Assembly: GCF_029892565.1 (NCBI RefSeq)
Contig: NZ_JARXVH010000018.1
Location: 119,212 to 183,211, forward strand
Length of the DNA: 64,000 nucleotides
Direction of reading: 5' to 3'
Source of the DNA: Streptomyces pseudovenezuelae
GTDB taxonomy: Bacteria > Actinomycetota > Actinomycetes > Streptomycetales > Streptomycetaceae
A program made the translations under genes and the position numbers. The notes under the pieces were generated by a model. That model did no database searches, was not told where the DNA came from, and saw only the letters and a program-made list of their open reading frames with translations. This document shows positions 25,876-35,226 of this stretch, piece by piece (position 1 is the stretch's first letter; every line of letters begins with the position of its first letter).

Positions 25876-26832
25876 TCAGTCTGCGAGTCGGGGCAGCACC
25901 TTGGTGCGGTAGAAGTCGAAGAAGCCCTGTTGGTCCGGCCCGATCTGGTTGATGTAGACGGTGTCGAACCCGGCGTCGACGTATTCCTTGACCGCCTCCA
26001 CGTGGGCGTCCGGATCATCGCCGCAGGTGAGTGCGGCCTCGACGCGATCGGGGCCGACGAGCTGCGAGGCCTGCTCGAAGTGGCGTGGGGTGGGCAGGAG
26101 TTGGGCGAGTTCGCCGGGGAGCTGTTCATTGGCCCAGAGCCGGTGCGCCGTACGGACGGCTTCGTCCCTGTCGATTGCCCAGCAGACCTTGAGTCCCGCG
26201 GAGACGGGCTTGGTTCCGCCGCCGCTGCGTCGGAACCGTTCGATGGCGGGGGCGTCCGGCGCCATGGTGATGAATCCGTCTCCGATGCGGCCGGCGACCT
26301 CGGCGGCGTGCGGGCCGAACGCGGAGACATCGATGGGCACCGGCTCGTCGGGCACCGTGTACAGGCGGGCGTTCTCCACCGTGTAGTGCTTGCCCCGGTG
26401 GCTGATCTGCTCCCCGGTGAACAGCTCCCGCATCACATGCACCGCTTCCTCCAGCATCTCCAGGCGCACATCGGCCTCGGGCCAGGCGTCACCGAGGATG
26501 TGCTCGTTGAGCGCCTCGCCGCTGCCGATGCCGAGCCGGAAGTGGCCGTCCAGCTGTACGGCGCCGGTGGCCGCCGCCTGGGCGACGACGGCCGGGTGCA
26601 TACGGATGAGGGGGCAGGTCACTGCGGTCTGCACGGGCAGCGAGACGGCTTGCGAGAGCGCGCCGATCACCGACCAGACGAAGGGGCTCTGTCCCTGGTC
26701 GTCGTTCCAGGGGTGGTAGTGGTCCGAGATCCACAAAGACGTGAATCCGGCCTGTTCCGCCATCCTGGCCTGCTCCACCAACTCGGCGGGACCGTGTTCC
26801 TCACAGGACAGGAAGTAGCCGAACTCCGTCAT
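25876..26832 (-). CDS. F420-dependent LLM-class oxidoreductase (G6PDH-like group)
   Basis: A 318-residue luciferase-like TIM barrel. Features of the F420-dependent glucose-6-phosphate dehydrogenase-like group are SLWISDHYHPWNDDQGQSPF near the start, TAVTCPLIRMHPAVVAQAAA and GIGSGEALNEH. F420 is abundant in Streptomyces. Many members act on substrates other than glucose-6-phosphate, so the exact reaction is unknown. No partner genes adjoin. Confidence 0.85.
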   Translation of the reverse strand: MTEFGYFLSCEEHGPAELVEQARMAEQAGFTSLWISDHYHPWNDDQGQSPFVWSVIGALSQAVSLPVQTAVTCPLIRMHPAVVAQAAATGAVQLDGHFRLGIGSGEALNEHILGDAWPEADVRLEMLEEAVHVMRELFTGEQISHRGKHYTVENARLYTVPDEPVPIDVSAFGPHAAEVAGRIGDGFITMAPDAPAIERFRRSGGGTKPVSAGLKVCWAIDRDEAVRTAHRLWANEQLPGELAQLLPTPRHFEQASQLVGPDRVEAALTCGDDPDAHVEAVKEYVDAGFDTVYINQIGPDQQGFFDFYRTKVLPRLAD

Positions 26833-26991
26833 GGCGCTCTCCTCACGGGTGTGGGTCGTCCGCCCTCCGGGTGGCGTTGGAGCGCGCCGGGAAACGTCAG
26901 TCCTACGCCGGGCGCGAGAGCTCGGCGAGGGAGTGGGACGGGGGATTCGAGACCCTCAGTCCTCGTCGGGCGACATGGCCACACCGGTCGT

Positions 26992-28119
26992 TCACTGACG
27001 CGGAGCCCGCCGCACGCTGAGTACCGCGAAGTCGTCGTGCTGCGCCGCGTCGCCGGTGAACGCGCGGGCGTCTTCGTAGAGGGCCTGGGGCAGTTCGGTG
27101 GGGGAGAGGGCGAGGCGGCTCGTGACTCGCTCGTCGGCCGGGTAGAACGTGCCGTCCTCGGCGCGGGTCTCGGTGAGGCCGTCGGTGGTCAGCAGCAGGG
27201 TCGAGCCGGCCGGGAAGTCGAACCAGTGCACGGTGGTCGGTTCGGCGGACAGCTCCGCGAGACCGAGCGGGACGCCGGGGTCCGTCGGCGGTGTGGTGAC
27301 GATGCCGTCGTGCACCAACCAGGGAGGAACGTGGCCGCAGTTGACGACCTGCGCCTCGGTCTCCGCGTCGACGCCGATGATGAGCGCGGTCACGAACCGT
27401 TCGTCGTCGCCGGTCTGTTCGGCGTACGTGTTGTGGCGGACGACCGCCGCGTCCAGGGCGTCGACGAGCGCGGTGAGTGTCGGCTCGCGGTAGGCCGCCT
27501 CACGGAAGGCCCCGATCACGGCGAACGCGGCGCCCACGGCGGCCAGTCCCTTGCCCTGCACGTCCCCGATCAGCACCCGCGTGCCCCACGGCGAGGCGAC
27601 CACGTCATAGATGTCACCGCCGACGAGCCGGTCCTCCTGTACGGGTTCGTAGACGCCGTTGACCAGGACCTCGTCGGTGACGAGGGGGAGGGGGTGCAGG
27701 ATGTGCCGCTGCATCGCCGCGGCGGTGGAACGCAGGCGGAGCATCTCGTGCTCGCGCTTGATGCGCCGGTGACAGGCGTAGATGGAGGTCGCTCCCAGCG
27801 CGATGGTGAACAGCACCAGCAGGATCCCGTCCAGCCACCGGCCCCCTTCCTCGTGCCGCACCACTGTGGTGAGGGTGATGACGAGCGTGGTCCACGCGGC
27901 CACGAACTTCGTCTGCGCGACGGTGCACAGCGCCGACGCCGTCCCCGGCAGGAAGATCAGCAGACCGAGATGCCAGACCGGGGATCCGGACACCACACCG
28001 AGGAACTCCACCAGCAGCGTCACCGTCACCACGGCGACGAGCATCTCGACGTTGTCCGGGGCTTCGGTGGCGTCGAGGGTGCCGGCGGATCTCTTTCGGC
28101 TTCGGCGGAATCCGGTCAT
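26992..28119 (-). CDS. Membrane-anchored PP2C (SpoIIE-type) phosphatase
   Basis: A 375-residue protein. About four hydrophobic segments fill residues 20-120, a linker rich in Arg/Glu follows (HRRIKREHEMLRLR), and a SpoIIE/PP2C domain covers about 150-370. Metal motifs are VGGDIYDVV, IGDVQGKG, TTDGLTETRAEDG and HDDFAVLSV. Such proteins dephosphorylate STAS antagonists. There is no adjacent STAS or kinase gene, so its partner is elsewhere. Confidence 0.88.
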   Translation of the reverse strand: MTGFRRSRKRSAGTLDATEAPDNVEMLVAVVTVTLLVEFLGVVSGSPVWHLGLLIFLPGTASALCTVAQTKFVAAWTTLVITLTTVVRHEEGGRWLDGILLVLFTIALGATSIYACHRRIKREHEMLRLRSTAAAMQRHILHPLPLVTDEVLVNGVYEPVQEDRLVGGDIYDVVASPWGTRVLIGDVQGKGLAAVGAAFAVIGAFREAAYREPTLTALVDALDAAVVRHNTYAEQTGDDERFVTALIIGVDAETEAQVVNCGHVPPWLVHDGIVTTPPTDPGVPLGLAELSAEPTTVHWFDFPAGSTLLLTTDGLTETRAEDGTFYPADERVTSRLALSPTELPQALYEDARAFTGDAAQHDDFAVLSVRRAPRQ

Positions 28120-28315
28120 GGCTGCTCCCGGGCAGGTGGTGATCTCTCCCTACGTTCTACAGGCCGCGGATGGTGTACGGGTCACGGGGCGGCCCGGCAT
28201 GTTCGTGTCGCCCGTCCGGCGGGGCGTCGACCCGGCAGACCGGCGCAGGCTTCGGCCCGCAGATCATCGTTCGGGCGAGCGTCGGGGACGTGCACCGGTG
28301 ACCGACAGCTGATCG

Positions 28316-29299
28316 TCAGGCCCGCACCGGCGCCCGCTCGTCCAACAAGCCCTCGCCGCGCAGGTCGTCCCAGACCTGACCCGGGATCTCCGCCCCGAAC
28401 GCCGCCACATTGCGGCGTACTTCGTCGGCGCTGCGCATGCCGACCGCGATGCCCGCGACGGCCGGGTGCCGGAGCGGAAAGGCCATCGCCAGCTCCGGAA
28501 GCGTCACGCCGTGTGTCTCGCAGACGTCGGCGATGCGATGCGCCCGCTCCAGCATGCGCGGCGCGGCGGGCGCGTAGTCGAAGGTGGCACCCTCGGGAGG
28601 CCGGGCCGTGGCGAGCAGCCCGGAGTTGAAGACCGACGCCGCGATGACCGAGACCTCGCGTGCCGTGCAGGTGGGCAGGAGTTCGTCGAGGGCGCTCTGG
28701 TCCAGCAGCGTGTAGCGGCCGGAGAGCATGACCACGTCGACGTCCGACTCCTCGATGAGCCGGGTCAACTGGCCGGGGTGGTACATCCCCGCCCCGATCG
28801 CGCCCACCACCCCCTGCGCACGCAGCTCGGTGAGCGCCGGCAAGCCGTCGCGCAACGCGTCCTCGAAGTGCTTCTCCGCGTCGTGCAGGAACAGCACGTC
28901 GATACGGTCGACGCCCATCCGCCGGAGCGAGTCCTCCACGCTGCGCAGCACACCGTCCCGCGTGAAGTCCCAGACGCGACGGTGGGTGGCGGGCACCGCG
29001 AAACTCTCGTCCATCCGGCCCGCCGGGGCCTGCGGGATCAGCAGCCGGCCGACCTTCGTCGACAGCGTCACCTCGGCACGCGGCTTGCCGCGCAACAGGT
29101 CACCGGTGCGGCGCTCGGAGTGCCCGATGCCGTAGTGCGGAGAGGTGTCGAAGTAGCGGATCCCGCTGTCCCAGGCCGCGTCGAGGGCGCCCGCGGCCGT
29201 CTGGTCGTCCAGCGGTGCGAAGAGCCCCCCGAGTGGTCCGCCACCGAAGCCCAGCTCCGTGACCTGCACCTTGCTCTGCCCGAGCCGGTTTCGCCTCAT
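28316..29299 (-). CDS. Aldo/keto reductase, L-fucose/aldose dehydrogenase type
   Basis: A 327-residue aldo/keto reductase. Catalytic tetrad residues are visible in YFDTSPHYGIGHSE (Asp and Tyr), LSTKVGRL (Lys) and LFLHDAEKH (His). The start MRRNRLGQSKVQVTELGFGG is typical of the aldose 1-dehydrogenase/pyridoxal dehydrogenase group. It begins a run of same-strand catabolic genes ending with an IclR regulator, so oxidation of a deoxy-sugar or similar aldose is a reasonable inference. Confidence 0.85.
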   Translation of the reverse strand: MRRNRLGQSKVQVTELGFGGGPLGGLFAPLDDQTAAGALDAAWDSGIRYFDTSPHYGIGHSERRTGDLLRGKPRAEVTLSTKVGRLLIPQAPAGRMDESFAVPATHRRVWDFTRDGVLRSVEDSLRRMGVDRIDVLFLHDAEKHFEDALRDGLPALTELRAQGVVGAIGAGMYHPGQLTRLIEESDVDVVMLSGRYTLLDQSALDELLPTCTAREVSVIAASVFNSGLLATARPPEGATFDYAPAAPRMLERAHRIADVCETHGVTLPELAMAFPLRHPAVAGIAVGMRSADEVRRNVAAFGAEIPGQVWDDLRGEGLLDERAPVRA

Positions 29300-29379
29300 G
29301 CACACCGTTCCCCTCGACTGCCTGGTGACGCGCTCATCCTGCCGTGGCCCGCACCACCCCTCCAAGGGGATTTCCTACG

Positions 29380-30396
29380 TCAGTTCAGTCGCGGATCGAC
29401 GTGGACCTTCGGCCCCGGTCCGGCGCCGACCGGCCGCTCGCCGGCGAGGACGGGCCCGACCTGTTCCAGGCCGACGGTCGCGGCGACGAGGGGCCGCGGG
29501 TCGACGGATCCGTCGGCGTAGGCGCGGATGGTGTCGTCGAGGCCGGGGGAGCCGGACAGGACGCCCGTCGCGGTCACGTCCTTGAGGGCGAGTGTGCGGG
29601 TGTCGATCCTGCTGGGCTCACCGGCCAGTCCGACGTACACGACACGGCCGGCCGGCTCGACCAACTCCAGGGCCAAGGCGGGTAGTTGGACGGCGTTCGA
29701 GGCGTCGACGACCGCGTCGAACGGCAGGTCCGGGACCGAGTGCTCAGTCCAGACCTGCTCAAAGCCCAGAGCGCGGGTGAAGGCCATGGAGTCCTCGGTG
29801 TGGCCCATCAGGTGCACCTCCGCACCGGCGGCCCGGAGGAACATCGCGACCAACAGCCCTATGGTTCCCGGGCCCAGGACCAGCGTCCGGTCACCGGGGC
29901 GTGGTGCGGCGGCCCGTGCCGCGCGCAGGGCGTTGCCGCCCGGCTCGACCAGCGCGCCCAGTTCGGCGTCGACGGAGTCCGGCAGGACGTGCAACGAGGA
30001 GACGGGAACGGTGAGTTGCTCCGCCAGGGCGCCGTCCCGTGCCCCGCGTATGCCGACCTCCTGCCGCTTCTCGCACACGTGCTGGTGGCCCCGTCGGCAG
30101 CGACGGCACGCACCGCACCCGAGCATGGTGTCTCCCATGACCCGCCGGCCCGCCCACACCGGGTCGACCCCGGCGCCGACCGCCGCGACCCGGCCGGCCC
30201 ACTCGTGACCCAGCCGCAACGGATAGGCGCAGTGCCCTTGGTGCAGGTAGGCCATCGCGCCGGTGAAGAACTCGACGTCCGTACCGCACACGCCGACCCG
30301 CTCGACGTCGACGACGGCCTCGCCGGGCGCCGCCACCGGCGCCGGGACCTCCTCAACCGCGTACTCCCCGGGGGCCGTCAGCACGAACGCCCGCAT
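29380..30396 (-). CDS. Zinc-dependent alcohol dehydrogenase (sugar/polyol type)
   Basis: A 338-residue medium-chain dehydrogenase. Catalytic zinc ligands are in CGTDVEFF and RLGHEWAG, and structural zinc ligands in CGACRRCRRGHQHVC. The nucleotide-binding motif is LVLGPGTIGLLVAMFL. ATG at 30396 is chosen; a GTG at 30411 overlaps the upstream stop (GTGA) and would also couple the genes. Its context suggests oxidation of a sugar or sugar acid. Confidence 0.87.
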   Translation of the reverse strand: MRAFVLTAPGEYAVEEVPAPVAAPGEAVVDVERVGVCGTDVEFFTGAMAYLHQGHCAYPLRLGHEWAGRVAAVGAGVDPVWAGRRVMGDTMLGCGACRRCRRGHQHVCEKRQEVGIRGARDGALAEQLTVPVSSLHVLPDSVDAELGALVEPGGNALRAARAAAPRPGDRTLVLGPGTIGLLVAMFLRAAGAEVHLMGHTEDSMAFTRALGFEQVWTEHSVPDLPFDAVVDASNAVQLPALALELVEPAGRVVYVGLAGEPSRIDTRTLALKDVTATGVLSGSPGLDDTIRAYADGSVDPRPLVAATVGLEQVGPVLAGERPVGAGPGPKVHVDPRLN

Positions 30397-30407
30397 CGGG
30401 TGGCCGC

Positions 30408-31304
30408 TCACCGCGGCCCGACGACGCGCTGGCGCTGCGCGCCGAGCCCCTCGATACCCAGCTCCATCACGTCGTCGGGCCGCAGCCACACCGGCGGGTT
30501 GAACCCCATGCCCACGCCCGGCGGAGTACCGGTGTTGATCAGGTCGCCGGGCTCCAGGACCAGGAACTGGCTGAGGTGGTGCACGAGGAAGTACGGGTCG
30601 AAGACCATCGTCTTGGTGTTGCCCGTCTGCCGCCGCTCACCGTTGACCTCCAGCCACATGTCCAGCCCGAGGACGTCGTCGATCTCGTCGGCGGTCACGA
30701 GCCAGGGCCCGGCCGGGTTGAACGTCTCGGCGGACTTGCCCTTGGACCACTGCCCACCGCGCTCCAACTGGAAGGCACGCTCACTGACATCGTTGACGAC
30801 CACATACCCGGCGATGGCCTCGCGCGCCTCCGCCACCGAGTCCAGATAGCTGGTGCGCCCGCCGATCACGATGCCCAGCTCCACCTCCCAGTCCGGCTTG
30901 GTCGAGCCGCGCGGGATGCGGACGTCGTCGTAGGGACCGACGAGAGTGTTCGGCGACTTGGTGAACAGGATCGGCTCGTCGGGTACGGGCATCCCGCTCT
31001 CGGCCGCGTGATCACGGTAGTTGAGCCCGATGCACAGGATCTGATGCGGGCGCGCGATCGGGGCGCCGACGCGTTCCCCGGCGAAACGGGACACGCGGCC
31101 CGCGGTCGCCCGTTCAGCCACGACGGGGCGTATGCCGTCGAGGCCGCCCGAGCCGAAGAACGCCTCGTCGAAGTCGGTGACGGTGTCGGAGAGATCGACG
31201 TACGTCTCGTCGTCGATACGGGCGACGGGCTTCTCGGCGCCAGGAGCGCCGATGCGCATGAGGTACAAGAGGTCAGTCTCCAGAGTGGGTCGGCGGGTCG
31301 TCAT
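30408..31304 (-). CDS. Fumarylacetoacetate hydrolase-family enzyme
   Basis: A 298-residue FAH-family protein. Typical motifs are LCIGLNYRDHAAESG, KPDWEVELGIVIG (metal-binding Glu/Glu), and INTGTPPGVGMG. Members hydrolyse or lyse 2,4-diketo or acyl-pyruvate compounds, including the last step of non-phosphorylative L-fucose and related pathways. It overlaps the IclR gene by 4 bp and the ADH gene by at most 3 bp, indicating one operon. Confidence 0.87.
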   Translation of the reverse strand: MTTRRPTLETDLLYLMRIGAPGAEKPVARIDDETYVDLSDTVTDFDEAFFGSGGLDGIRPVVAERATAGRVSRFAGERVGAPIARPHQILCIGLNYRDHAAESGMPVPDEPILFTKSPNTLVGPYDDVRIPRGSTKPDWEVELGIVIGGRTSYLDSVAEAREAIAGYVVVNDVSERAFQLERGGQWSKGKSAETFNPAGPWLVTADEIDDVLGLDMWLEVNGERRQTGNTKTMVFDPYFLVHHLSQFLVLEPGDLINTGTPPGVGMGFNPPVWLRPDDVMELGIEGLGAQRQRVVGPR

Positions 31305-32125
31305 GGGTGCGGCTCACCGAGGGATCCGAGCACGGCACGGATCTCGTCGAGTGCTTCGACCAGCGTGGGCAGGGGCGTTCGATAGGCAAGTGCGCTGATG
31401 CTCACGGCACCGGAGGGTGTCGTCGGTGAGGTCGCGTACACGGGCAGAGCAAGGCAGTTGACCCCGGTCTCGTTCTCCTGGTCGTCGAGTGCGTGGCCCT
31501 GGGCACGGACGGCCCGCAGCGCACGGTGCAACTCATCCGCCGCGCACAGGGTTTGTGGGGTACGTCGTTCCAGGGGAGTGTCGCCGATCCACGCCGCGAC
31601 CTCCTCGACCGTGGCCAACTGGTGGGCGAGCAGCAGCTTTCCGACGGCGGTGGCGTGCGCGGGGTTGCGGCCGCCCACCGTCGAGGTCAGCCGGACGGCA
31701 CCGTCGGGCGGGTCGATCTTGGCGCGGTAGACGACCTCACGGCCGTCCAGGACCGCGTAGTGCGCGGTCTCGCCGAACCGCGCGGCCAGTTCTTCGAGCA
31801 GCGGACGGACGCGGACGTGCTCGGGACGGGCCTCGTGATGGGCGAAGGCCATCCGGAGGAACTCGTCGCCGAGCAGATAGTGGCCGCGGCCGTCCTGGTC
31901 GGCGAGTCCCGCCCGACGCAGGGCACTCAGCGCCCGGTGCACGGTCGGCTTGGGGCTGCCGACCGTCCGGGTCAGCTCTTCGAGGCCCACCCCGCCGGGA
32001 TACCGGGCGAGTTCCTTGAGGACGGCGAGGACCCGGTCCGAACCCACAAGTCGACCGCTGTCGACGCCCGTTGAGCCGTCCTCGTCAGGAGCTGTCGATC
32101 CGTCGAGCGTCTGCGTATGCTCCAT
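31301..32125 (-). CDS. IclR-family regulator of the sugar-acid genes
   Basis: A 274-residue regulator. The N-terminal winged helix-turn-helix is at about 25-85 (VLAVLKELARYPGGVGLEEL, then KPTVHRALSALRRAGL). The C-terminal GAF-like effector domain includes RNPAHATAVGKLLLAHQ. It is divergent from the dehydratase gene, and an interrupted palindrome lies between the two starts. The N-terminal 25 residues are acidic and probably disordered. Confidence 0.9.
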   Translation of the reverse strand: MEHTQTLDGSTAPDEDGSTGVDSGRLVGSDRVLAVLKELARYPGGVGLEELTRTVGSPKPTVHRALSALRRAGLADQDGRGHYLLGDEFLRMAFAHHEARPEHVRVRPLLEELAARFGETAHYAVLDGREVVYRAKIDPPDGAVRLTSTVGGRNPAHATAVGKLLLAHQLATVEEVAAWIGDTPLERRTPQTLCAADELHRALRAVRAQGHALDDQENETGVNCLALPVYATSPTTPSGAVSISALAYRTPLPTLVEALDEIRAVLGSLGEPHP

Positions 32126-32129
32126 GGCG

Positions 32130-32164
32130 TTCCAAAAATTAGACCATCGTGTCGATTATTGGAA
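32130..32164. promoter_or_regulatory. Inverted repeat between IclR and dehydratase genes (likely operator)
   Basis: TTCCAAAAAT (32130-32139) and ATTATTGGAA (32155-32164) are inverted repeats matching at nine of ten positions, separated by 15 bp. They fill the short divergent gap. The AT-rich arms stand out in this high-GC DNA, and the position is where an IclR protein would control both directions. Confidence 0.6.
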
Positions 32165-32175
32165 GGAGCCGCTCG

Positions 32176-33906
32176 ATGAAGAGCCGCAGTGTGACGACGC
32201 TCCGCAGCGCGCAGTGGTACGCGGGACAGGACCGCAACGCGTACATCCACCGGGCCTGGATGCGACGCGGCGTACCGAAAGACGCCTTCACCGGCCGTCC
32301 GCAGATCGCCATCGCCAACACCGCCTCGGACCTGACCCCTTGCAACGCCCATCTGAACGAGGTGGCCGCCTCGGTGCGCAACGGCGTGTACGAGGCGGGC
32401 GGCATCCCGCTGGACCTGCCCGTGGTGTCGCTCGGCGAGACCCAGGTACGGCCCACCGCCATGCTCTGGCGGAACATGGCGGCGATGGCCACCGAGGAGA
32501 TGCTGCGGGCCAACCCCATCGACGGCGTCGTCCTGTTGGGCGGCTGCGACAAGACGATCCCGTCGCTGCTGATGGCCGCCGCGTCGGTGGACCTGCCCGC
32601 TGTGGTCGTGCCCGGCGGGCCCATGCTCAACGGGACCTTCCGCGGCACTCCGTTGGGCTGCGGCACCGACGTGTGGCGGCTGTCGGAGGAGGTCCGGGCC
32701 GGCACGCTCTCCCAGGAGCAGTTCACCCGCTCCGAGTCGTCGATGATCCGCAGCCGCGGGCACTGCAACACGATGGGCACCGCCTCGACCATGGCGGTGG
32801 TGGCCGAGGCCCTGGGCACGGTCGTGCCCGGCGTCGCCGGCACCCCCGCCCCCGACAGCCGCCTGCTGGAGGCCGCGCACGGCACCGGTCGGCTGGTGGT
32901 GGACATGGTGGCCGCGGACCGGCGCCCGGGCACCTTCCTGACCAAGGCGTCCTTCCACAACGCGATCGTGGCGCTGGCCGCCGTCGGCGGGTCGACCAAC
33001 GCGGTCGTCCACCTGCTGGCGATCGCCGGCCGTCTCGGTGTCGACCTGACGCTCGACGACTTCGACCGCATCGGCTCCCGCGTGCCGGTCCTCGTGGACC
33101 TCCAGCCGGCCGGCCGCTTCCTCATGGAGGACCTCCACCGCGCCGGCGGCCTCCTCGCCGTCCTGCGCGAAGTACGCGACCTGCTCGACCCCGATGCCCT
33201 GACCGTCACCGGCAAGCCGCTCGTCGACCACCTCGACGACGCCCCGATCTGGGACGCCCAGGTCATCCGCACCCGGGCCGAGCCGCTCGTCGCCGAGGGC
33301 GGCATCGCCGTCCTGCGCGGCAACCTCGCACCCGACGGGGCACTCATCAAGCCCGCGGCGGCCTCCCCGGACCTCCTCCAACACCGCGGCAGGGCCGTCG
33401 TGTTCGACAGCATCGAGGACTTCCACGCCCGTATCGACGACCCGGACCTCGACGTCGACGCCGACTCCGTTCTCGTGCTGCGTGGTTGTGGCCCCAAGGG
33501 CTATCCCGGCATGCCGGAGGTGTCGAACATGCCGCTGCCGAAGAAGCTCCTCGAACAGGGCGTCCGCGACATGGTCCGCGTCTGCGACGGCCGCATGAGC
33601 GGCACGGCCTACGGCACCGTCGTCCTGCACGTCGCCCCGGAGGCCGCGGCCGGCGGCCCGCTCGCCCTCGTGCGCACCGGGGACGTCATCACCCTCGACG
33701 TACAGGCCCGCCGCATCGACATCGACGTAACGGACGACGAACTCGCCCGCAGAACCCCCGACAAGAACACCGTCGACGGCTTCGCCACCCCACGACGCGG
33801 CTGGGAACGCCTCTACGTCGACCACGTGCTCCAGGCAGACACCGGAGCCGACCTCGACTTCCTCGTCGGGTCCAGCGGTTCCGAGGTGAGCCGGGAGTCC
33901 CACTGA
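32176..33906 (+). CDS. IlvD/Edd-family dehydratase, probably sugar-acid dehydratase
   Basis: A 576-residue protein. Cys in SDLTPCNAHLNE, GGCDKTIPS and GHCNTMGTASTM are the conserved cluster ligands of the dihydroxy-acid dehydratase/6-phosphogluconate dehydratase family. The sequence TGRPQIAIANTASDLTPCN resembles the L-arabinonate/D-xylonate dehydratase branch rather than biosynthetic IlvD. ATG at 32176 follows AAGGAG; an upstream ATG at 32149 lies inside the operator. Context with an aldose dehydrogenase, an ADH and an FAH-family enzyme supports a sugar-acid route. Confidence 0.87.
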   Translation: MKSRSVTTLRSAQWYAGQDRNAYIHRAWMRRGVPKDAFTGRPQIAIANTASDLTPCNAHLNEVAASVRNGVYEAGGIPLDLPVVSLGETQVRPTAMLWRNMAAMATEEMLRANPIDGVVLLGGCDKTIPSLLMAAASVDLPAVVVPGGPMLNGTFRGTPLGCGTDVWRLSEEVRAGTLSQEQFTRSESSMIRSRGHCNTMGTASTMAVVAEALGTVVPGVAGTPAPDSRLLEAAHGTGRLVVDMVAADRRPGTFLTKASFHNAIVALAAVGGSTNAVVHLLAIAGRLGVDLTLDDFDRIGSRVPVLVDLQPAGRFLMEDLHRAGGLLAVLREVRDLLDPDALTVTGKPLVDHLDDAPIWDAQVIRTRAEPLVAEGGIAVLRGNLAPDGALIKPAAASPDLLQHRGRAVVFDSIEDFHARIDDPDLDVDADSVLVLRGCGPKGYPGMPEVSNMPLPKKLLEQGVRDMVRVCDGRMSGTAYGTVVLHVAPEAAAGGPLALVRTGDVITLDVQARRIDIDVTDDELARRTPDKNTVDGFATPRRGWERLYVDHVLQADTGADLDFLVGSSGSEVSRESH

Positions 33907-34067
33907 CCGGCGACAACTCGCGGGTACGACAGCGCAGTTCAGGTGAGCGCAGATGTGGGGCGTGCGACGAGGCCGGGACCGTATGCTGACCGCGTTCACC
34001 AAGTCCTGCCCGCGCACCCCCGGTTCAGGGGGTCGCGACCCGTGCCGAAAGGTGGTTCTGGCCCCAC

Positions 34068-35099
34068 GTGAGCAGTCGTCGCCCGCAGGGCCGGTCCACC
34101 AGGCCGACGATGCGTGATGTCGCCGAGCGGGCCGGAGTCGCGCTGGTCACCGTGTCCCGCGTCGTCAACGGCATCGGGGCGGTGCGCGAGGAGACGGCCG
34201 ACCGGGTGCACGCGGCGATCAGCGAGATCGGGTACCAGCGCAACGAGATCGCGCGTTCCCTGCGGCCCGGGCAGAACTCGCTGACCATCGGCCTGCTGCT
34301 GGGCGACCTGACCAATCCGTTCTACGCCTCCCTCGCGAAGGCGGCGGTCGAGGTGATGGCCGACGCCGGTTACGCCGTGCTGCTCAGCACCGCCGACGAG
34401 GACCCGGAGGTCGAACGCCGGGCCGTGGGCGAGCTGATCGGGCGACGCGTGGCCGGGCTCATCATCGTGCCCGACCAGGGTGACCACGCCTTTCTGCGGG
34501 AGGTCAACGGTCACGACCAGGTGCCCGTCGTCTTCGTGGACCGGCCCGCCACCGGAGCCGAGGCCGATGTCGTCCTCGTCGACAACGAGGGCGGCGGACG
34601 CACCGCGACACAGCACCTCGTCGACCACGGCCACCGCAGGATCGCGATCCTCGTCGCCCCCTCGTACTACACCACCGGCCGCAGACTGCGCGGATACCGC
34701 AAAGCCCTGCGGCACAGCGGCATCGATGTCGACGAGGCCCTGGTGGTCGCCCTCCCGCGCGGCACCACGGAGGAGGCCTCCGCCGCCACCCACGCCCTGC
34801 TCACCTCGCCGAACCCGCCGACGGCGATCTTCTCGACCACGAGCTTCCTCACCGAGGGCGTGCTGCGCGCGAGCCGCCAACTGGGCGCCCAGGTCGCCGT
34901 GGTGGGGTTCGACGACTTCAAACTGGCCGACATGCTCCCGACTCCGGTCACGGTGGTCACCTCGGACACCGAGGAACTCGGCCGCCGCGCCGCACACTTG
35001 CTGCTCGACCGGATCGACGGCGGGACCGCGCCCTTCCAACGGATCGTGCTGCCCTCGCAGTTGATAGCCCGCGGCACGGGAGAGACGGCTCCGCGCTAG
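34068..35099 (+). CDS. LacI-family regulator upstream of the glycosidase cluster
   Basis: A 343-residue regulator with the DNA-binding helix-turn-helix TMRDVAERAGVALVTVSRVV and hinge residues, then a sugar-binding effector domain. It sits 127 bp upstream of the GH27 gene. A palindromic ATGGATACGTTTCCAT at 35159 between them is a probable target. It may control the secreted glycosidase genes that follow; the effector is unknown. Confidence 0.88.
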   Translation: MSSRRPQGRSTRPTMRDVAERAGVALVTVSRVVNGIGAVREETADRVHAAISEIGYQRNEIARSLRPGQNSLTIGLLLGDLTNPFYASLAKAAVEVMADAGYAVLLSTADEDPEVERRAVGELIGRRVAGLIIVPDQGDHAFLREVNGHDQVPVVFVDRPATGAEADVVLVDNEGGGRTATQHLVDHGHRRIAILVAPSYYTTGRRLRGYRKALRHSGIDVDEALVVALPRGTTEEASAATHALLTSPNPPTAIFSTTSFLTEGVLRASRQLGAQVAVVGFDDFKLADMLPTPVTVVTSDTEELGRRAAHLLLDRIDGGTAPFQRIVLPSQLIARGTGETAPR

Positions 35100-35125
35100 C
35101 TCAACAGCCTGCCTGGTACAGACCA

Positions 35126-35174
35126 TTGACCTTCCGTCAGAGAGCTGCGACCTTCATCATGGATACGTTTCCAT
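35126..35174 (+). promoter_or_regulatory. Probable promoter and LacI operator of the GH27 gene
   Basis: TTGACC at 35126-35131 could be a -35 element; the -10 is unclear. ATGGATACGTTTCCAT (35159-35174) is a near-palindrome with central CG of the usual LacI-family form. The GH27 start at 35227 has AGGAG just upstream. Confidence 0.45.
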
Positions 35175-35226
35175 AGCTCCGGACGCATGGGCCTGTCCGC
35201 CCCACAGCGAAGCAGGAGACACAGAC

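Noticed and set aside
25186..28629. An 1147-codon open frame on the plus strand
   Set aside because: It runs antisense through the isochorismatase, F420 oxidoreductase and PP2C genes, which have clear family motifs; long antisense frames are expected at this GC content.
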